Part shown: positions 1 through 8,430 of the stretch, one piece after another
Layout: every line of letters starts with the position of its first letter
Numbering within the stretch: the stretch's first letter is position 1
From: Bacillota bacterium
Lineage (GTDB): Bacteria; Bacillota; Limnochordia; Limnochordales; ZCTH02-B6
DNA length: 26,746 bases
NCBI GenBank assembly: GCA_003387805.1
Contig: QGSR01000004.1
Location: 1 to 26,746, forward strand
Direction of reading: 5' to 3'
Notes under the pieces: model-generated
The model's database searches: none
Seen by the model: only the letters and a program-made list of their open reading frames with translations
Told to the model about the DNA's origin: nothing
Position numbers and translations under genes: made by a program

Positions 1-95
1 AACACATGACTGGATGTTTTTTTTTTTTTCAAGCAGAAAGCGGCAGGCGATATCAAGTACGGTCGCGTGGGCTGGGAGGTGTGAAAAAGGGCCAG
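1..95. other. Sequencing adapter debris (Illumina P7, index, Nextera read 2)
   Basis: This is not genomic DNA. A run of 13 T (17-29) is followed without any gap by a copy of the Illumina P7 oligo (30-53, 19 of 24 bases match), an 8-base index slot (54-61) and the 34-base Nextera read-2 adapter with mosaic end (62-95, 27 of 34 match). The element lengths 24+8+34 fit exactly. Poly-T before P7 is the flow-cell linker, so this is the reverse complement of a read that ran through its insert. Genomic sequence starts at about 96. Confidence 0.93.
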
Positions 96-128
96 GAGTT
101 TAGAACAGTATTGCGGGGGGGTATGTGT

Positions 129-380
129 GTGAAGGTGCAGATTCCCGGCCGGCCGCAGCTGCTGGGCAATACGCCGGAGGAAATCCTTGAAGGGCTGATG
201 GAGCTGGGTTTCATGGACCCGCCGTCGTCGTCGCCCGAAAGCTACGTGGAGCATCTGGCCGGCCAGCTGTCGTCCCGTTTCGGCGTCGAGGTGGACCGGG
301 ACGGCGACCTGGCCGACCGGGCCGAGGCCGTCATCTACGCGCTGGCGTCGGTGGGCCAGCTGGACGTGCTGGAAGACTGA
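129..380 (+). CDS. Hypothetical small protein, 83 aa
   Basis: I do not recognise this protein. From GTG 129 it reads MKVQIPGRPQLLGNTPEE and ends in LDVLED. It is soluble and acidic, with no signal peptide, membrane segment or cysteine cluster after the start. A short proline/serine stretch (near residue 30, PPSSSPES) separates two probably helical parts. The start was chosen because a G-run (114-121) sits 7 bases before GTG 129; ATG 123 is the alternative and is too close to that run. The open frame continues upstream to position 6, but that part is translated adapter and must be ignored. The gene lies only about 33 bases from the real contig edge, so a longer N-terminus or an upstream operon partner cannot be excluded. 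A strong terminator follows 23 bases after its stop, so it ends a transcription unit. Confidence 0.6.
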   Translation: MKVQIPGRPQLLGNTPEEILEGLMELGFMDPPSSSPESYVEHLAGQLSSRFGVEVDRDGDLADRAEAVIYALASVGQLDVLED

Positions 381-402
381 CGGTTCCGCGCATTGGCCTC
401 TA

Positions 403-455
403 GGCCATGGACGCGCTGACCGCTGCGCGGCGGTCAGGCGGCCATGGTCTTTTTT
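403..455 (+). terminator. Intrinsic terminator after the small protein
   Basis: An inner 8-bp perfect stem (CTGACCGC 416-423 with GCGGTCAG 430-437, 6-nt loop) is extended outward past a one-base bulge and a mismatch by a further long arm (403-414 with 438-449). A T-run follows at 450-455. This is a classic rho-independent terminator that separates the small gene from the repair operon. Confidence 0.85.
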
Positions 456-591
456 GTGTCGGAGCTTCCGGCTCGGTCCGGCGCGGCCGCCGGGCGCGGC
501 CGGTCCGGTTTTGCCGGCCCGGCGCAGGGACCGGGGGGCGCCACGGCGAAAACAGCTCAAACGGATGTTTGCTTCGTCGGAGGCGCAGGCG

Positions 592-1773
592 GTGTCGGAA
601 ACGCTGCGAATACTGCACTTGGCCGATTTGCATTTGGGCTGGAAACCGCATTTTCTCGGCCCGCTGGCGGAGGAGCGGCAGCGGGAGCGCGACGGCTTGC
701 TGCGGCGGGCCGTCGATTTCGTGCTGCAGGAGCGGGCGGCGGACATGGTGGTCATCGCGGGCGACCTCTTCGAAACGCACACGCCGCCGTCGGGGCTGGT
801 TGAGTCGGTCATCAGCGACCTGCAGCGCCTGGAGGCCGCGGGCGTTCCCGTGGTGACGGTGCCGGGCAACCACGACGAAATTACGTACGCCGACTCGGTG
901 TACCGCGTCCACGGCGGGCGCTGGCCGGGCGTGCTGGTGCAAAATCCCATGCCCGAACACGTCGGCACCATCACGGTCAAGGGCGTCCCCGTGCACGTCT
1001 ACGGCTTGGCGTACACGGGCGGGCTCACCCGCACGCGGCCGCCCATTGCCGAGTTTCCCCGCCTGGATCGGGACGGCGTCCACCTGGCCGTCTTCCACGG
1101 CTCCCTGGACTGGGACGCGGGCGACCGCAGCCTGCCGCTCATGTCACCCGCGCTGGCCGCCGCGGGCTACGACTACATCGCCCTCGGCCACATCCACCGG
1201 CCGGGCGAGAAAAAGGTGGGTCCCGGTCTGGCGGTGTACCCGGGCATGGTGGAGGGCAAGGGCTTCAGCGACCCGGGCACGGGCCGGTTTACCATCGTCG
1301 TCCTGCGCGTCGGACGGGAAGGGCCGCGCGTGCGGGCCGAGGGCGCCGAAGTGGTGCACGTCGCGGCGGGCGTGCGCCCGGTGCGGACCGTCGAGGTAGA
1401 CGTGACCCCGCTGAAGGACCTGGATGCGCTGGAGCCGTCGATTCGCGAGGCGGCCGGGGCCGCCGGCGAGAGCGCGGCGGGCCCCGGCCCCATCGTGCAG
1501 GTGCGGCTGGTGGGCGCGGCGCCGGGCTTTATCGACGTGGAGGCGCTGACGGCCCGGCTGGCGGCCGGCTTCTACTTCCTGGAGATCATCGACGACACGG
1601 CCGCCTTCGACGACGCCGTCATCGAGCGGCTGGCTCTGGAGCCGACGGTCCGGGGCGAGTTCGTCCGCCGCATGAGGGCCCTCATGGACGACGCCGAGGA
1701 CGAGGCCGCCCGCGAGCTGGCGGCTCGCGCGCTGCGCCGCGGCCTGGCGGCCCTGGGGGGGATGGCCCCGTGA
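592..1773 (+). CDS. yhaO: DNA repair exonuclease subunit, SbcD/Mre11 family (YhaO-like)
   Basis: This is a calcineurin-like metallophosphoesterase of 393 aa, the nuclease half of an SbcCD/Mre11-Rad50-type complex that processes DNA ends and hairpins. The two-metal motifs are in order: D12-x-H14 (LADLHLG), GDLFE with D58, GNHDE at 92-96, H169 in FHGS, and GHIHRPG with H200 and H202. Start: GTG 592 has GGAGG at 579-583 with an 8-base gap and places the first phosphodiesterase strand (LRILHLADLH) right at the N-terminus; ATG 565 is a less likely alternative. The next gene overlaps its stop (GTGA at 1770-1773), so translation is coupled. The partner has the YhaN architecture and the length fits YhaO (about 400 aa), so YhaO is a better name than classical SbcD. 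Confidence 0.88.
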   Translation: MSETLRILHLADLHLGWKPHFLGPLAEERQRERDGLLRRAVDFVLQERAADMVVIAGDLFETHTPPSGLVESVISDLQRLEAAGVPVVTVPGNHDEITYADSVYRVHGGRWPGVLVQNPMPEHVGTITVKGVPVHVYGLAYTGGLTRTRPPIAEFPRLDRDGVHLAVFHGSLDWDAGDRSLPLMSPALAAAGYDYIALGHIHRPGEKKVGPGLAVYPGMVEGKGFSDPGTGRFTIVVLRVGREGPRVRAEGAEVVHVAAGVRPVRTVEVDVTPLKDLDALEPSIREAAGAAGESAAGPGPIVQVRLVGAAPGFIDVEALTARLAAGFYFLEIIDDTAAFDDAVIERLALEPTVRGEFVRRMRALMDDAEDEAARELAARALRRGLAALGGMAP

Positions 1774-4700
1774 GCGTCGCGTGGCGCCGCCTGACGCTGG
1801 CGGGCTTCGGCCGCTTCGAAAACGAGGTGGAAGTGCAGTTCGGCCCCGGCGCCAACGTGCTTGTCGCCCCCAACGAATCCGGCAAGTCGACGCTGGCCGC
1901 GGGCCTGACGGCGGTCTTGTTCGGCCTGCCCGCCACGGCCAATCCGGACGAGTTCAGCCAGGCCCGCTGGCGCAACTGGAACGAGCCGCCGCGCTTTGAG
2001 GGCACGCTGGAGTTTTCCGCGGGCGGGGAAGTGTACCGCATCCGGCGGCGCTTCGACACCCACGCGGTCACCGTCTCCCGCCGGACCGACGGCGGCTGGG
2101 AGGACGTGGTGACCGGCGAGCACAATCCGCGGGCCCGCCGTCCCAACGCCGAGTACGAGTCGTTTCTGCGCCGCACCGTCGGCGTCGCGAGCCGGGATTT
2201 GTTCACGGCCACCTTCGCCTTCACGCAGCCGCTGCCCGGCGCGGCCCGGCTGGACGAGCACGTGCAGGAGCTTCTGACGGGCGCGGGCGCGGCCCAGTTC
2301 AGCCGGGCGCTGGACGCGCTGGTCAGCGAAGGGCGCCGGCTGACCAAGTTCACGAAGAGCGCGGGCCTGAGTCCCCGCGACGCCGTCAACGACGGCGAGC
2401 TGGAGAAGGTGCAGGCCCGCATCGACGCGCTGCGGGAAGCTCTGGAGGCCAGCCGGGCGGCGGTGGACCGGAGTCAGGCCCTTCAGGAGGACATCAGCCG
2501 CGCCCAGGCCGAGCTGGCCGCGGTCCGCCGGGAGCTGGAGCAGGTAGAGGAGCAAGTCGAGGCCTGGACCCGGTGGCAGCAGCTGCGGGACCAACAGCGG
2601 GCCGCCCTGCAGCAGCAGGCGCAGCTGCAGCGGGCGTGGGACACGTACCGCTCGCTGGAGGAGGAGCTGAAGTCCCGGCGCCGGGCGCTGCAGGAGGAGT
2701 TTCCCGACCTTCTGGGCGCGCCGGAGGGCACCGGGCAGAGGCTGGAAGAGCTGGAGCAGCTGCAGTCCGCCGCGGAGGCTCTGCGCCGCCAGCTGGCCGC
2801 GGAGCTGACCACCCTCAGGCGACGGGCCGGCGAGCTGCTGGCCGAATGGCGGCAGTTCGCGGCGGAGCGGGAGCGCTGGTGGGCCCTGCGGGACCGGCTC
2901 CGCACCGAGTTCGCGCCTTTTGAGGAAGCCGGGGAGGAGGCCCGGGGCTTCTACGCTTCCTACCGCGCCGCGAAGGCCGCGTTGGAGCTGCAGGCGGAGC
3001 AGGTGCGGGCGGAGCTGCAAAGGCGGGAGGAGGCGCGAGCCGCCCTGGCCCGGGAGCGGGCCCGTTTCGCCGAAGCCTACGGCGATCTGGACGAGCTGGG
3101 CGACGACGCGGCGGCCGCCGCCGAGGAGCGCGCGCAGCTGCTGGAGGAGCGGGAGCGGCTGGTCCCGGCGCTGGACGCCGCGCGCCGGAAACGTCAAACC
3201 GAGCGCCGGCGTGACATGGCTCTCCGAGCCGCGGCGGCCGTCCTGGGCGCCGCCCTGGCGGCGCTGGCGCCTCTTGCCGACCCGATGCCCGTTTGGCTGC
3301 TGGTCACGGGCTTGTCCCTGGCGGTCCTGGGCGCCGTGGGCCTCCTGCAAACGGCCCGGGCGCCGGTTTCGACGCCCGAAATCGAGGAGCTGACGGCGCG
3401 TCTGCAGGCGGTGGACGACGCGCTGGCGGCTGAAACCCGGCTCGGTTCATACACCGGCCTCGGCATCCCCGACCTCCGCGCGCTGCGGGAACGTCTGCTG
3501 GCGCGGCGGCAGGCCGCCGCGGCGGTGGCCGAGCGCGAAGCCGCGGCGCCCCCGTCGGACCAGGAGCTGCCGGCACGGCTGGAACGGGCCGAGGCGGAGC
3601 TGCAGCGGTTTCTCGACTTGACGGCGCCGGGCCGCGAACGGTTCGGTGACGGCGTCGAGAGGGCCTATGAGCAATGGGCGGCGCTGCGGGAGGAGGAGAG
3701 GCGGACGCGGCTGGAGCTGCTGTCCTTCAGCCGCCGCCATTTCGGCGTGGAGAGCGTCACGCCTGAAAGCGCGCCGGTGGACGGGCTGGCCGCGGAAGGC
3801 ATTCCGGGAGCGTGGCGGGCCCTGGCCCGCATGCTGGAGGACGCGGGCGCGGCGCCGCCGCGGGACGTGGGCCGGCTGGTGGCCGCCGTCGCGGAGCTGG
3901 ACGACGAGCACGTGGCCAAGGCCGCCGCGGCCCGCTTCGAGGTGAGCCCCGAAGCGGAAGGCCTGACCCGGCGCACGGCCGAACTGGCCGCGCGGCTGGA
4001 GCCCGTGCTGCGGGCGGCCGGCGGCGACGTGGGCGGCGCCCGCCGCCGCTGGGCCGAATACGTGCGGCGCGCCGCCGCGGCCGATATGGTGGAGAAGGAG
4101 CTGCGGGGCGTTTTGGCCGGCCAGGGCGCCCAATCCGACGAGGAACTGCACGCCCGCGCGCTGGCCGCGGCCAACGAGGCCCTCGATGCCCGCCGCCGGC
4201 TGGCCGAGCTGGCGGAACGGCACGTGGGGCTGCCGGCGCCCGACGATGACACGGCGCCGGCGGAAGTCCGGGCCGCCATCCACCGGCTCGCCGCCCGCCG
4301 CGACGAGCTGCAGCGGCGGAAACAAGACACGGAGGAGCGGCTCTTTCAGCTGCGGGAACAGCTGGCCGACGTGGCGGGCCGCACCGTCATCAACGTGGCC
4401 GAGGCCGAGCTGGAGCTGGAAGAGCTGGAGAAGGAACGGGCCCGCCTGGCGCGGGAGGTGGACGTGGTGGCCTTGGCCTACCGGGAGCTGCGCCACGCGG
4501 CCGACGCGTTTCGCAGCGCCCATCGCGACCGGCTGGCCCGGCGGGCCGGCGAGTACTGGCGGCGTTTCACGGGCCGCGACCGCCGAATCGTGCTGGACGA
4601 AAACTTCGGCGTGCAGGTGCAGGATCCGGACGGTCCCCGGCACGGGGTGAGCCAGCTGAGCCAGGGCGCTCAGGATCAGCTGTATTTGGCCCTGCGGCTG

Positions 4701-4898
4701 GCCATCGCGGATCTGGTGGCCGACGACGTCGCGCTGCCGCTGCTGCTGGACGATCCGTTCGTCAACTGCGACGACCGGCGCCTGGCCCGCATCCGGGAGG
4801 CGCTGACGGCGCTGGAAGGGACGCGGCAGATCATTCTTTTCAGCCACCGGGACGTGTTTGCCGGCTGGGGAACGCCGGTGGCGCCGGCGCATGACTAA
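1770..4898 (+). CDS. yhaN: SMC-like ATPase, SbcC/Rad50 superfamily (YhaN-like) with a membrane hairpin
   Basis: This 1042-aa ABC-type ATPase is the partner of the preceding nuclease. The N-terminal half-domain has Walker A (A33-P-N-E-S-G-K39-S40-T41). Long coiled coil follows at about 200-480, then two hydrophobic segments (about 487-503 and 508-526), more coiled coil to about 910, and the C-terminal half-domain: signature LSQGAQDQ from L963, Walker B LLLDDPF with D994 and D995, and switch H1026 in FSHRD. Rad50/SbcC carry a CxxC zinc hook at the coiled-coil apex. Here the only cysteine in the protein is in VNCDD next to Walker B, and the hydrophobic hairpin takes the apex position. This is the known YhaN layout and implies membrane tethering. 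The GTG start overlaps the upstream stop. YhaN of B. subtilis is slightly shorter (about 960 aa). Confidence 0.88.
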   Translation: MSVAWRRLTLAGFGRFENEVEVQFGPGANVLVAPNESGKSTLAAGLTAVLFGLPATANPDEFSQARWRNWNEPPRFEGTLEFSAGGEVYRIRRRFDTHAVTVSRRTDGGWEDVVTGEHNPRARRPNAEYESFLRRTVGVASRDLFTATFAFTQPLPGAARLDEHVQELLTGAGAAQFSRALDALVSEGRRLTKFTKSAGLSPRDAVNDGELEKVQARIDALREALEASRAAVDRSQALQEDISRAQAELAAVRRELEQVEEQVEAWTRWQQLRDQQRAALQQQAQLQRAWDTYRSLEEELKSRRRALQEEFPDLLGAPEGTGQRLEELEQLQSAAEALRRQLAAELTTLRRRAGELLAEWRQFAAERERWWALRDRLRTEFAPFEEAGEEARGFYASYRAAKAALELQAEQVRAELQRREEARAALARERARFAEAYGDLDELGDDAAAAAEERAQLLEERERLVPALDAARRKRQTERRRDMALRAAAAVLGAALAALAPLADPMPVWLLVTGLSLAVLGAVGLLQTARAPVSTPEIEELTARLQAVDDALAAETRLGSYTGLGIPDLRALRERLLARRQAAAAVAEREAAAPPSDQELPARLERAEAELQRFLDLTAPGRERFGDGVERAYEQWAALREEERRTRLELLSFSRRHFGVESVTPESAPVDGLAAEGIPGAWRALARMLEDAGAAPPRDVGRLVAAVAELDDEHVAKAAAARFEVSPEAEGLTRRTAELAARLEPVLRAAGGDVGGARRRWAEYVRRAAAADMVEKELRGVLAGQGAQSDEELHARALAAANEALDARRRLAELAERHVGLPAPDDDTAPAEVRAAIHRLAARRDELQRRKQDTEERLFQLREQLADVAGRTVINVAEAELELEELEKERARLAREVDVVALAYRELRHAADAFRSAHRDRLARRAGEYWRRFTGRDRRIVLDENFGVQVQDPDGPRHGVSQLSQGAQDQLYLALRLAIADLVADDVALPLLLDDPFVNCDDRRLARIREALTALEGTRQIILFSHRDVFAGWGTPVAPAHD

Positions 4899-4935
4899 GC
4901 CGCAAGAGGAGAGCGGCAGGCAGGGAGGGGCGCGG

Positions 4936-7900
4936 GTGAAGCTGCGGTTTTGGCTCGGCCGGGCCGGGACGGGCAAGACCCATGCGGCGCTGCAGGCCAT
5001 TCGGGAGGAGGCCAAGCGAAGTCCCGACGGCCCGCCGGTGGTGCTGCTGACGCCGGAGCAGGCCACGTTCCAGATGGAGCGGGCCCTGCTGACCGGCGGC
5101 CACCTGCGGGCGTCCCACCGGGCCCAGGTGCTGAGCTTTGAGCGCCTGGCCCAGCGGGTCATGCAGGCCGCCGGCGGCGGCGCGCGGCCCCGCCTGGGCG
5201 AGCTGGGCAAGCGCATGGTGCTGCGCGCGCTCATCCAGAAGCACGGCGGGGAACTGAAACTGTTCGGCCGGGCCGCCCGCCGGCAAGGGTTCGTCGACAA
5301 GCTGGCGGCGACGCTGACGGAGCTCAAGCAGTACCGCGTCGGCCCCGACGACCTGGACGCGCGCGCCCGCCGGGCCGCGGACGACCCGGTGCTGGCCGTC
5401 AAGCTGCACGACTTGGCCCTCGTGTACCGTTCCTTCACCGAGTACACCGCGGATCGGTTCACCGACCCGGATGACGTGCTCAGCGTGGTGGCGGGCGTCT
5501 TGCCCGGGTCGGGCGTGCTCACGGGCGCCCGCGTGTGGGTGGACGGGTTCACCGGTTTCACGCCGCAGGAGCTGGCGGTGCTGCGGGCCGTCTGGCAAAC
5601 GGCGGAGCGGATGGATATCGCGCTGTGCCTGGATCCCGACCAGGACGACGACGTGTTCGCCCCGACGCGGGAGACGTACGAGCGCCTCCTGAACATGGCC
5701 GCCGAAGACCGCATCGAGGTGGAGGAGCCCGTCGTCTTGGCCGCGGATCCGCCGGCCCGCTTTCGCGCCGTGCCCGAACTGGCCCACCTGGAGCGGGAGC
5801 TGTTCAAGCGGGCGGCCAAGCCCTATGCCGGCGCGCTGCCCTCGCGCGCCCCGGAGCAAGGCGCCGGGGCAGCCGTTGAGCCTCCGCTCAAGATCGTGGC
5901 GGCCGCCAATCCGCGAATCGAGGTGGAAGCCGCGGCCCGGGAAATTTTGCGGCTGTGCCGCGAGCGGGGCTGGCGTTTCCGGGACATGGCCGTCATCGTC
6001 CGGCATCTGGAGCCTTACAAAGACCTGATAGAGGCCGTGTTTTCACACTACGGCATTCCGTACTTCATCGACAGCCGCCGCTCGCTGTCCCACCATCCGC
6101 TGATTGAACTGGTGCGGTCGGCGCTGGAGGCCGCGGCGGGGCAGCGGACCGAGGCCGTCATGCGCTGCCTGAAGACGGACTTTTTCCCGGTGACCCGGGA
6201 CGAGGTGGACCGGCTGGAAAACTACGCCCTGGAGCACGGCATCGACGGACGGGGCTGGATGCAGACCCGGCCGTGGCGCTACGTGCGCCGCTACACGCTG
6301 GAGCCCGAGGAGGCCCGGCCTACGGCGGAGCAGGAGCGGTATCTGGAGGAGATCAACGACATCCGTGATCGCGCGGTGGCGCCGCTGCGCCGCCTGCGCC
6401 GGCGCCTGAGCGAGGCGCGGTACGGCACCGAGCTGGCGGCCGCGGTGTGGCGATTTCTGGAAGACGTGGGGGCGGCCGCGACGCTGGAGCGCTGGATGGC
6501 CGAGGCCGACGCGGCGGGCCGGCCCGACGAGGTGCAGGAACACCGGCGGGCGTGGCAAGGCGTGGTGCAGGTGCTGGACGAGTTCGCCGCCGCGCTGGGC
6601 GCCACGCAGCCTTCCGTCAGCGAGTTCCGGCAAATCGTGGAGGCGGGGCTGGAAACGCTGCGGGTAGGCATGGTCCCGCCGGGGCTGGACCAGGTCATGG
6701 TGGGCTCGGTGGAGCGATCCCGCCAGCCCGACATCCGCGCCGCGCTGGTTCTGGGCGCGGGCGACGGCCGCTTCCCGCCCGCACCGGCCGAGGACGTCAT
6801 TTTCACCGACGCGGAGCGGCAGCAGCTGGCGGCCATGGACGTGGAGCTGTCGCCCACCAGCCGCGAACAGCTGGTCCGCGAGCAGTACCTGATCTACATT
6901 TCGCTGACGCGCGCCAGCGAGTATTTGTGGCTCAGTTATCCCGCGGCCGACGGCGCGGGCAAAGAGCAGGCGCCGGCGGCCGTGGTGCGGCGGCTGGTGA
7001 AAATGTTTCCCCATGTACCGGTGGTTTCCGAGCCGGTGGAACCCGCCTCCGACGAGGCGCTGCTGGCGCGCGTCGCGGACCGCGCGGACCTGGCGGCCAC
7101 GGTGGCCCGCCGCCTGCGGCGCCACCGCTCGGGCGAGGCGGCGGGGCCGCTCTGGTGGCATCTCTACGACTGGATCGCGCGCGGCGGTCTCGGCGGCGCC
7201 GTTCCTCCGGCGGCGGAGAAGGTGTTCGCCGCGCTGAACCACCACAACGCCGTGCCGCCGCTGGCGGAAGACGTGACCGCGGCCCTGTACGGCCCGGTGC
7301 TCCAAGGCAGCGTGTCGCGCCTGGAGAGCTACGCCCAGTGCGCCTTCAAACATTTCGCCCGGTACAGTTTGCGCCTGCAGGAGCGGCCTCGCTGGGTGCT
7401 GGACGCCGCCCAGAGCGGCACCTTCGTGCACGCCGCGCTCAAGCTGTTCGTGGAGCGTTTGAGCGGCTCCGGCGCCGACTGGGGGGCCCTGAGCGACGAC
7501 GAGGCGCTGGCACTGGCTGATGCGTGCGTGGACAGCCTCATTCCGCACCTGGGCGGCGAGATTTTGCTGAGCTCGGCGCGGCACGGGTTTCTGGCCGGCG
7601 TGCTGCGCCGGGCCGTACGGCGGGCGGTGCTGCTGTTGACCGAGCACGCGCGCCGGGGCCGGTTCCGTCCCGTGCACGTGGAGCTGACCTTCGGCCGCGG
7701 CGCCCGGGGCGTGGAGCCGCTGGTGCTCCTCCTGGAGGACGGCGGGCGGCTGGAGCTGTCGGGTCAAATCGACCGCGTTGACACGGCCGAGGACGGCGGC
7801 CGCCGCTGGGTGCGGATCATCGACTACAAGAGCTCGAAGCGAGACCTGTCCATAACGGAGGTAGCCCACGGCCTGTCCCTGCAGCTGCCGCTCTATCTGG

Positions 7901-8430
7901 CCGCCGTGCTGGAGCTGGCCGAAAGTGGCCGCATCGCGGGCGGCCCCGCGGAGCCGGCGGCCCTTGTCTACTTCCCCGTGCGGGAGACCCTGGTCCGCAT
8001 CGACGCGCCCGTGCCGGAGGAGAAGCTGGAGGCCATGCTGAAGCGGGCGCTCCGCATGCGCGGCTTGTTCATCGATGATCCCGACGTGCTGCGGGCCATG
8101 GCCGACGACGTGGACGGCGGCTCGCAGCTTCTGAACGTTTCGGTGACGAAACGGGGCCACGTGGACAAGCGCAGCAACACCACCGACGCGGAGGGCTTCG
8201 CCGCGCTCACCGGCTTCGCCCGGCGCAAGGCCGCGGAGCTGGCCCGGAGCATCCGCGCGGGCGACGTCCGGGTCGCGCCCTTCGCCTTGGGCGACGACAC
8301 GGCGTGCCGCTTCTGCCCGTACAAGCCCGTCTGCCAGTTCGATCCGCTCCTGGAGGGCAACGGCTACCGCATGCTGGAGGACTGGTCCCGGGACGAAGCC
8401 TGGCAGCGCATCAGGGAGGCGGGATCATGA
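4936..8430 (+). CDS. addB: ATP-dependent helicase/nuclease subunit B (AddB)
   Basis: AddB is one half of the AddAB helicase-nuclease, which resects double-strand ends, recognises Chi and loads RecA. The protein has 1164 aa against 1166 in B. subtilis. It opens MKLRFWLGRAGTGKTHA, with Walker A G8-R-A-G-T-G-K14-T15. A RecB-type nuclease domain lies at the C-terminus (QIDR near 944-947, then IDYKSS with D963 and K965, and QLPLYL). The iron-sulfur staple of AddB is complete: C802 in SYAQC, then C1124, C1127 and C1133 in CRFCPYKPVC, at nearly the same positions as in B. subtilis. Start: GTG 4936 behind GGGAGGGG (4923-4930); an in-frame ATG at 4891 would add 15 residues and lacks a good ribosome site. 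The gene starts 37 bases after yhaN and its stop overlaps the addA start (ATGA), so it belongs to the four-gene repair operon. Confidence 0.95.
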   Translation: MKLRFWLGRAGTGKTHAALQAIREEAKRSPDGPPVVLLTPEQATFQMERALLTGGHLRASHRAQVLSFERLAQRVMQAAGGGARPRLGELGKRMVLRALIQKHGGELKLFGRAARRQGFVDKLAATLTELKQYRVGPDDLDARARRAADDPVLAVKLHDLALVYRSFTEYTADRFTDPDDVLSVVAGVLPGSGVLTGARVWVDGFTGFTPQELAVLRAVWQTAERMDIALCLDPDQDDDVFAPTRETYERLLNMAAEDRIEVEEPVVLAADPPARFRAVPELAHLERELFKRAAKPYAGALPSRAPEQGAGAAVEPPLKIVAAANPRIEVEAAAREILRLCRERGWRFRDMAVIVRHLEPYKDLIEAVFSHYGIPYFIDSRRSLSHHPLIELVRSALEAAAGQRTEAVMRCLKTDFFPVTRDEVDRLENYALEHGIDGRGWMQTRPWRYVRRYTLEPEEARPTAEQERYLEEINDIRDRAVAPLRRLRRRLSEARYGTELAAAVWRFLEDVGAAATLERWMAEADAAGRPDEVQEHRRAWQGVVQVLDEFAAALGATQPSVSEFRQIVEAGLETLRVGMVPPGLDQVMVGSVERSRQPDIRAALVLGAGDGRFPPAPAEDVIFTDAERQQLAAMDVELSPTSREQLVREQYLIYISLTRASEYLWLSYPAADGAGKEQAPAAVVRRLVKMFPHVPVVSEPVEPASDEALLARVADRADLAATVARRLRRHRSGEAAGPLWWHLYDWIARGGLGGAVPPAAEKVFAALNHHNAVPPLAEDVTAALYGPVLQGSVSRLESYAQCAFKHFARYSLRLQERPRWVLDAAQSGTFVHAALKLFVERLSGSGADWGALSDDEALALADACVDSLIPHLGGEILLSSARHGFLAGVLRRAVRRAVLLLTEHARRGRFRPVHVELTFGRGARGVEPLVLLLEDGGRLELSGQIDRVDTAEDGGRRWVRIIDYKSSKRDLSITEVAHGLSLQLPLYLAAVLELAESGRIAGGPAEPAALVYFPVRETLVRIDAPVPEEKLEAMLKRALRMRGLFIDDPDVLRAMADDVDGGSQLLNVSVTKRGHVDKRSNTTDAEGFAALTGFARRKAAELARSIRAGDVRVAPFALGDDTACRFCPYKPVCQFDPLLEGNGYRMLEDWSRDEAWQRIREAGS

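Noticed and set aside
17..29. Poly-T run as a terminator tail or poly-T tract
   Set aside because: It is directly joined to the P7 oligo and is the flow-cell linker.
6..122. N-terminal extension of the first reading frame (starting MTGCFFFFQ)
   Set aside because: It translates the poly-T and adapter bases and therefore is not biological.
1572..3350. Long minus-strand open frame opposite yhaO/yhaN (592 codons)
   Set aside because: Low-complexity Q/L/R/P-rich shadow of high-GC coding DNA, without family motifs; the plus-strand gene has complete motifs.
3447..8160. Long minus-strand open frames opposite yhaN and addB (790 and 705 codons)
   Set aside because: Same reason: composition of a GC-rich antisense frame, no domains, no plausible starts.
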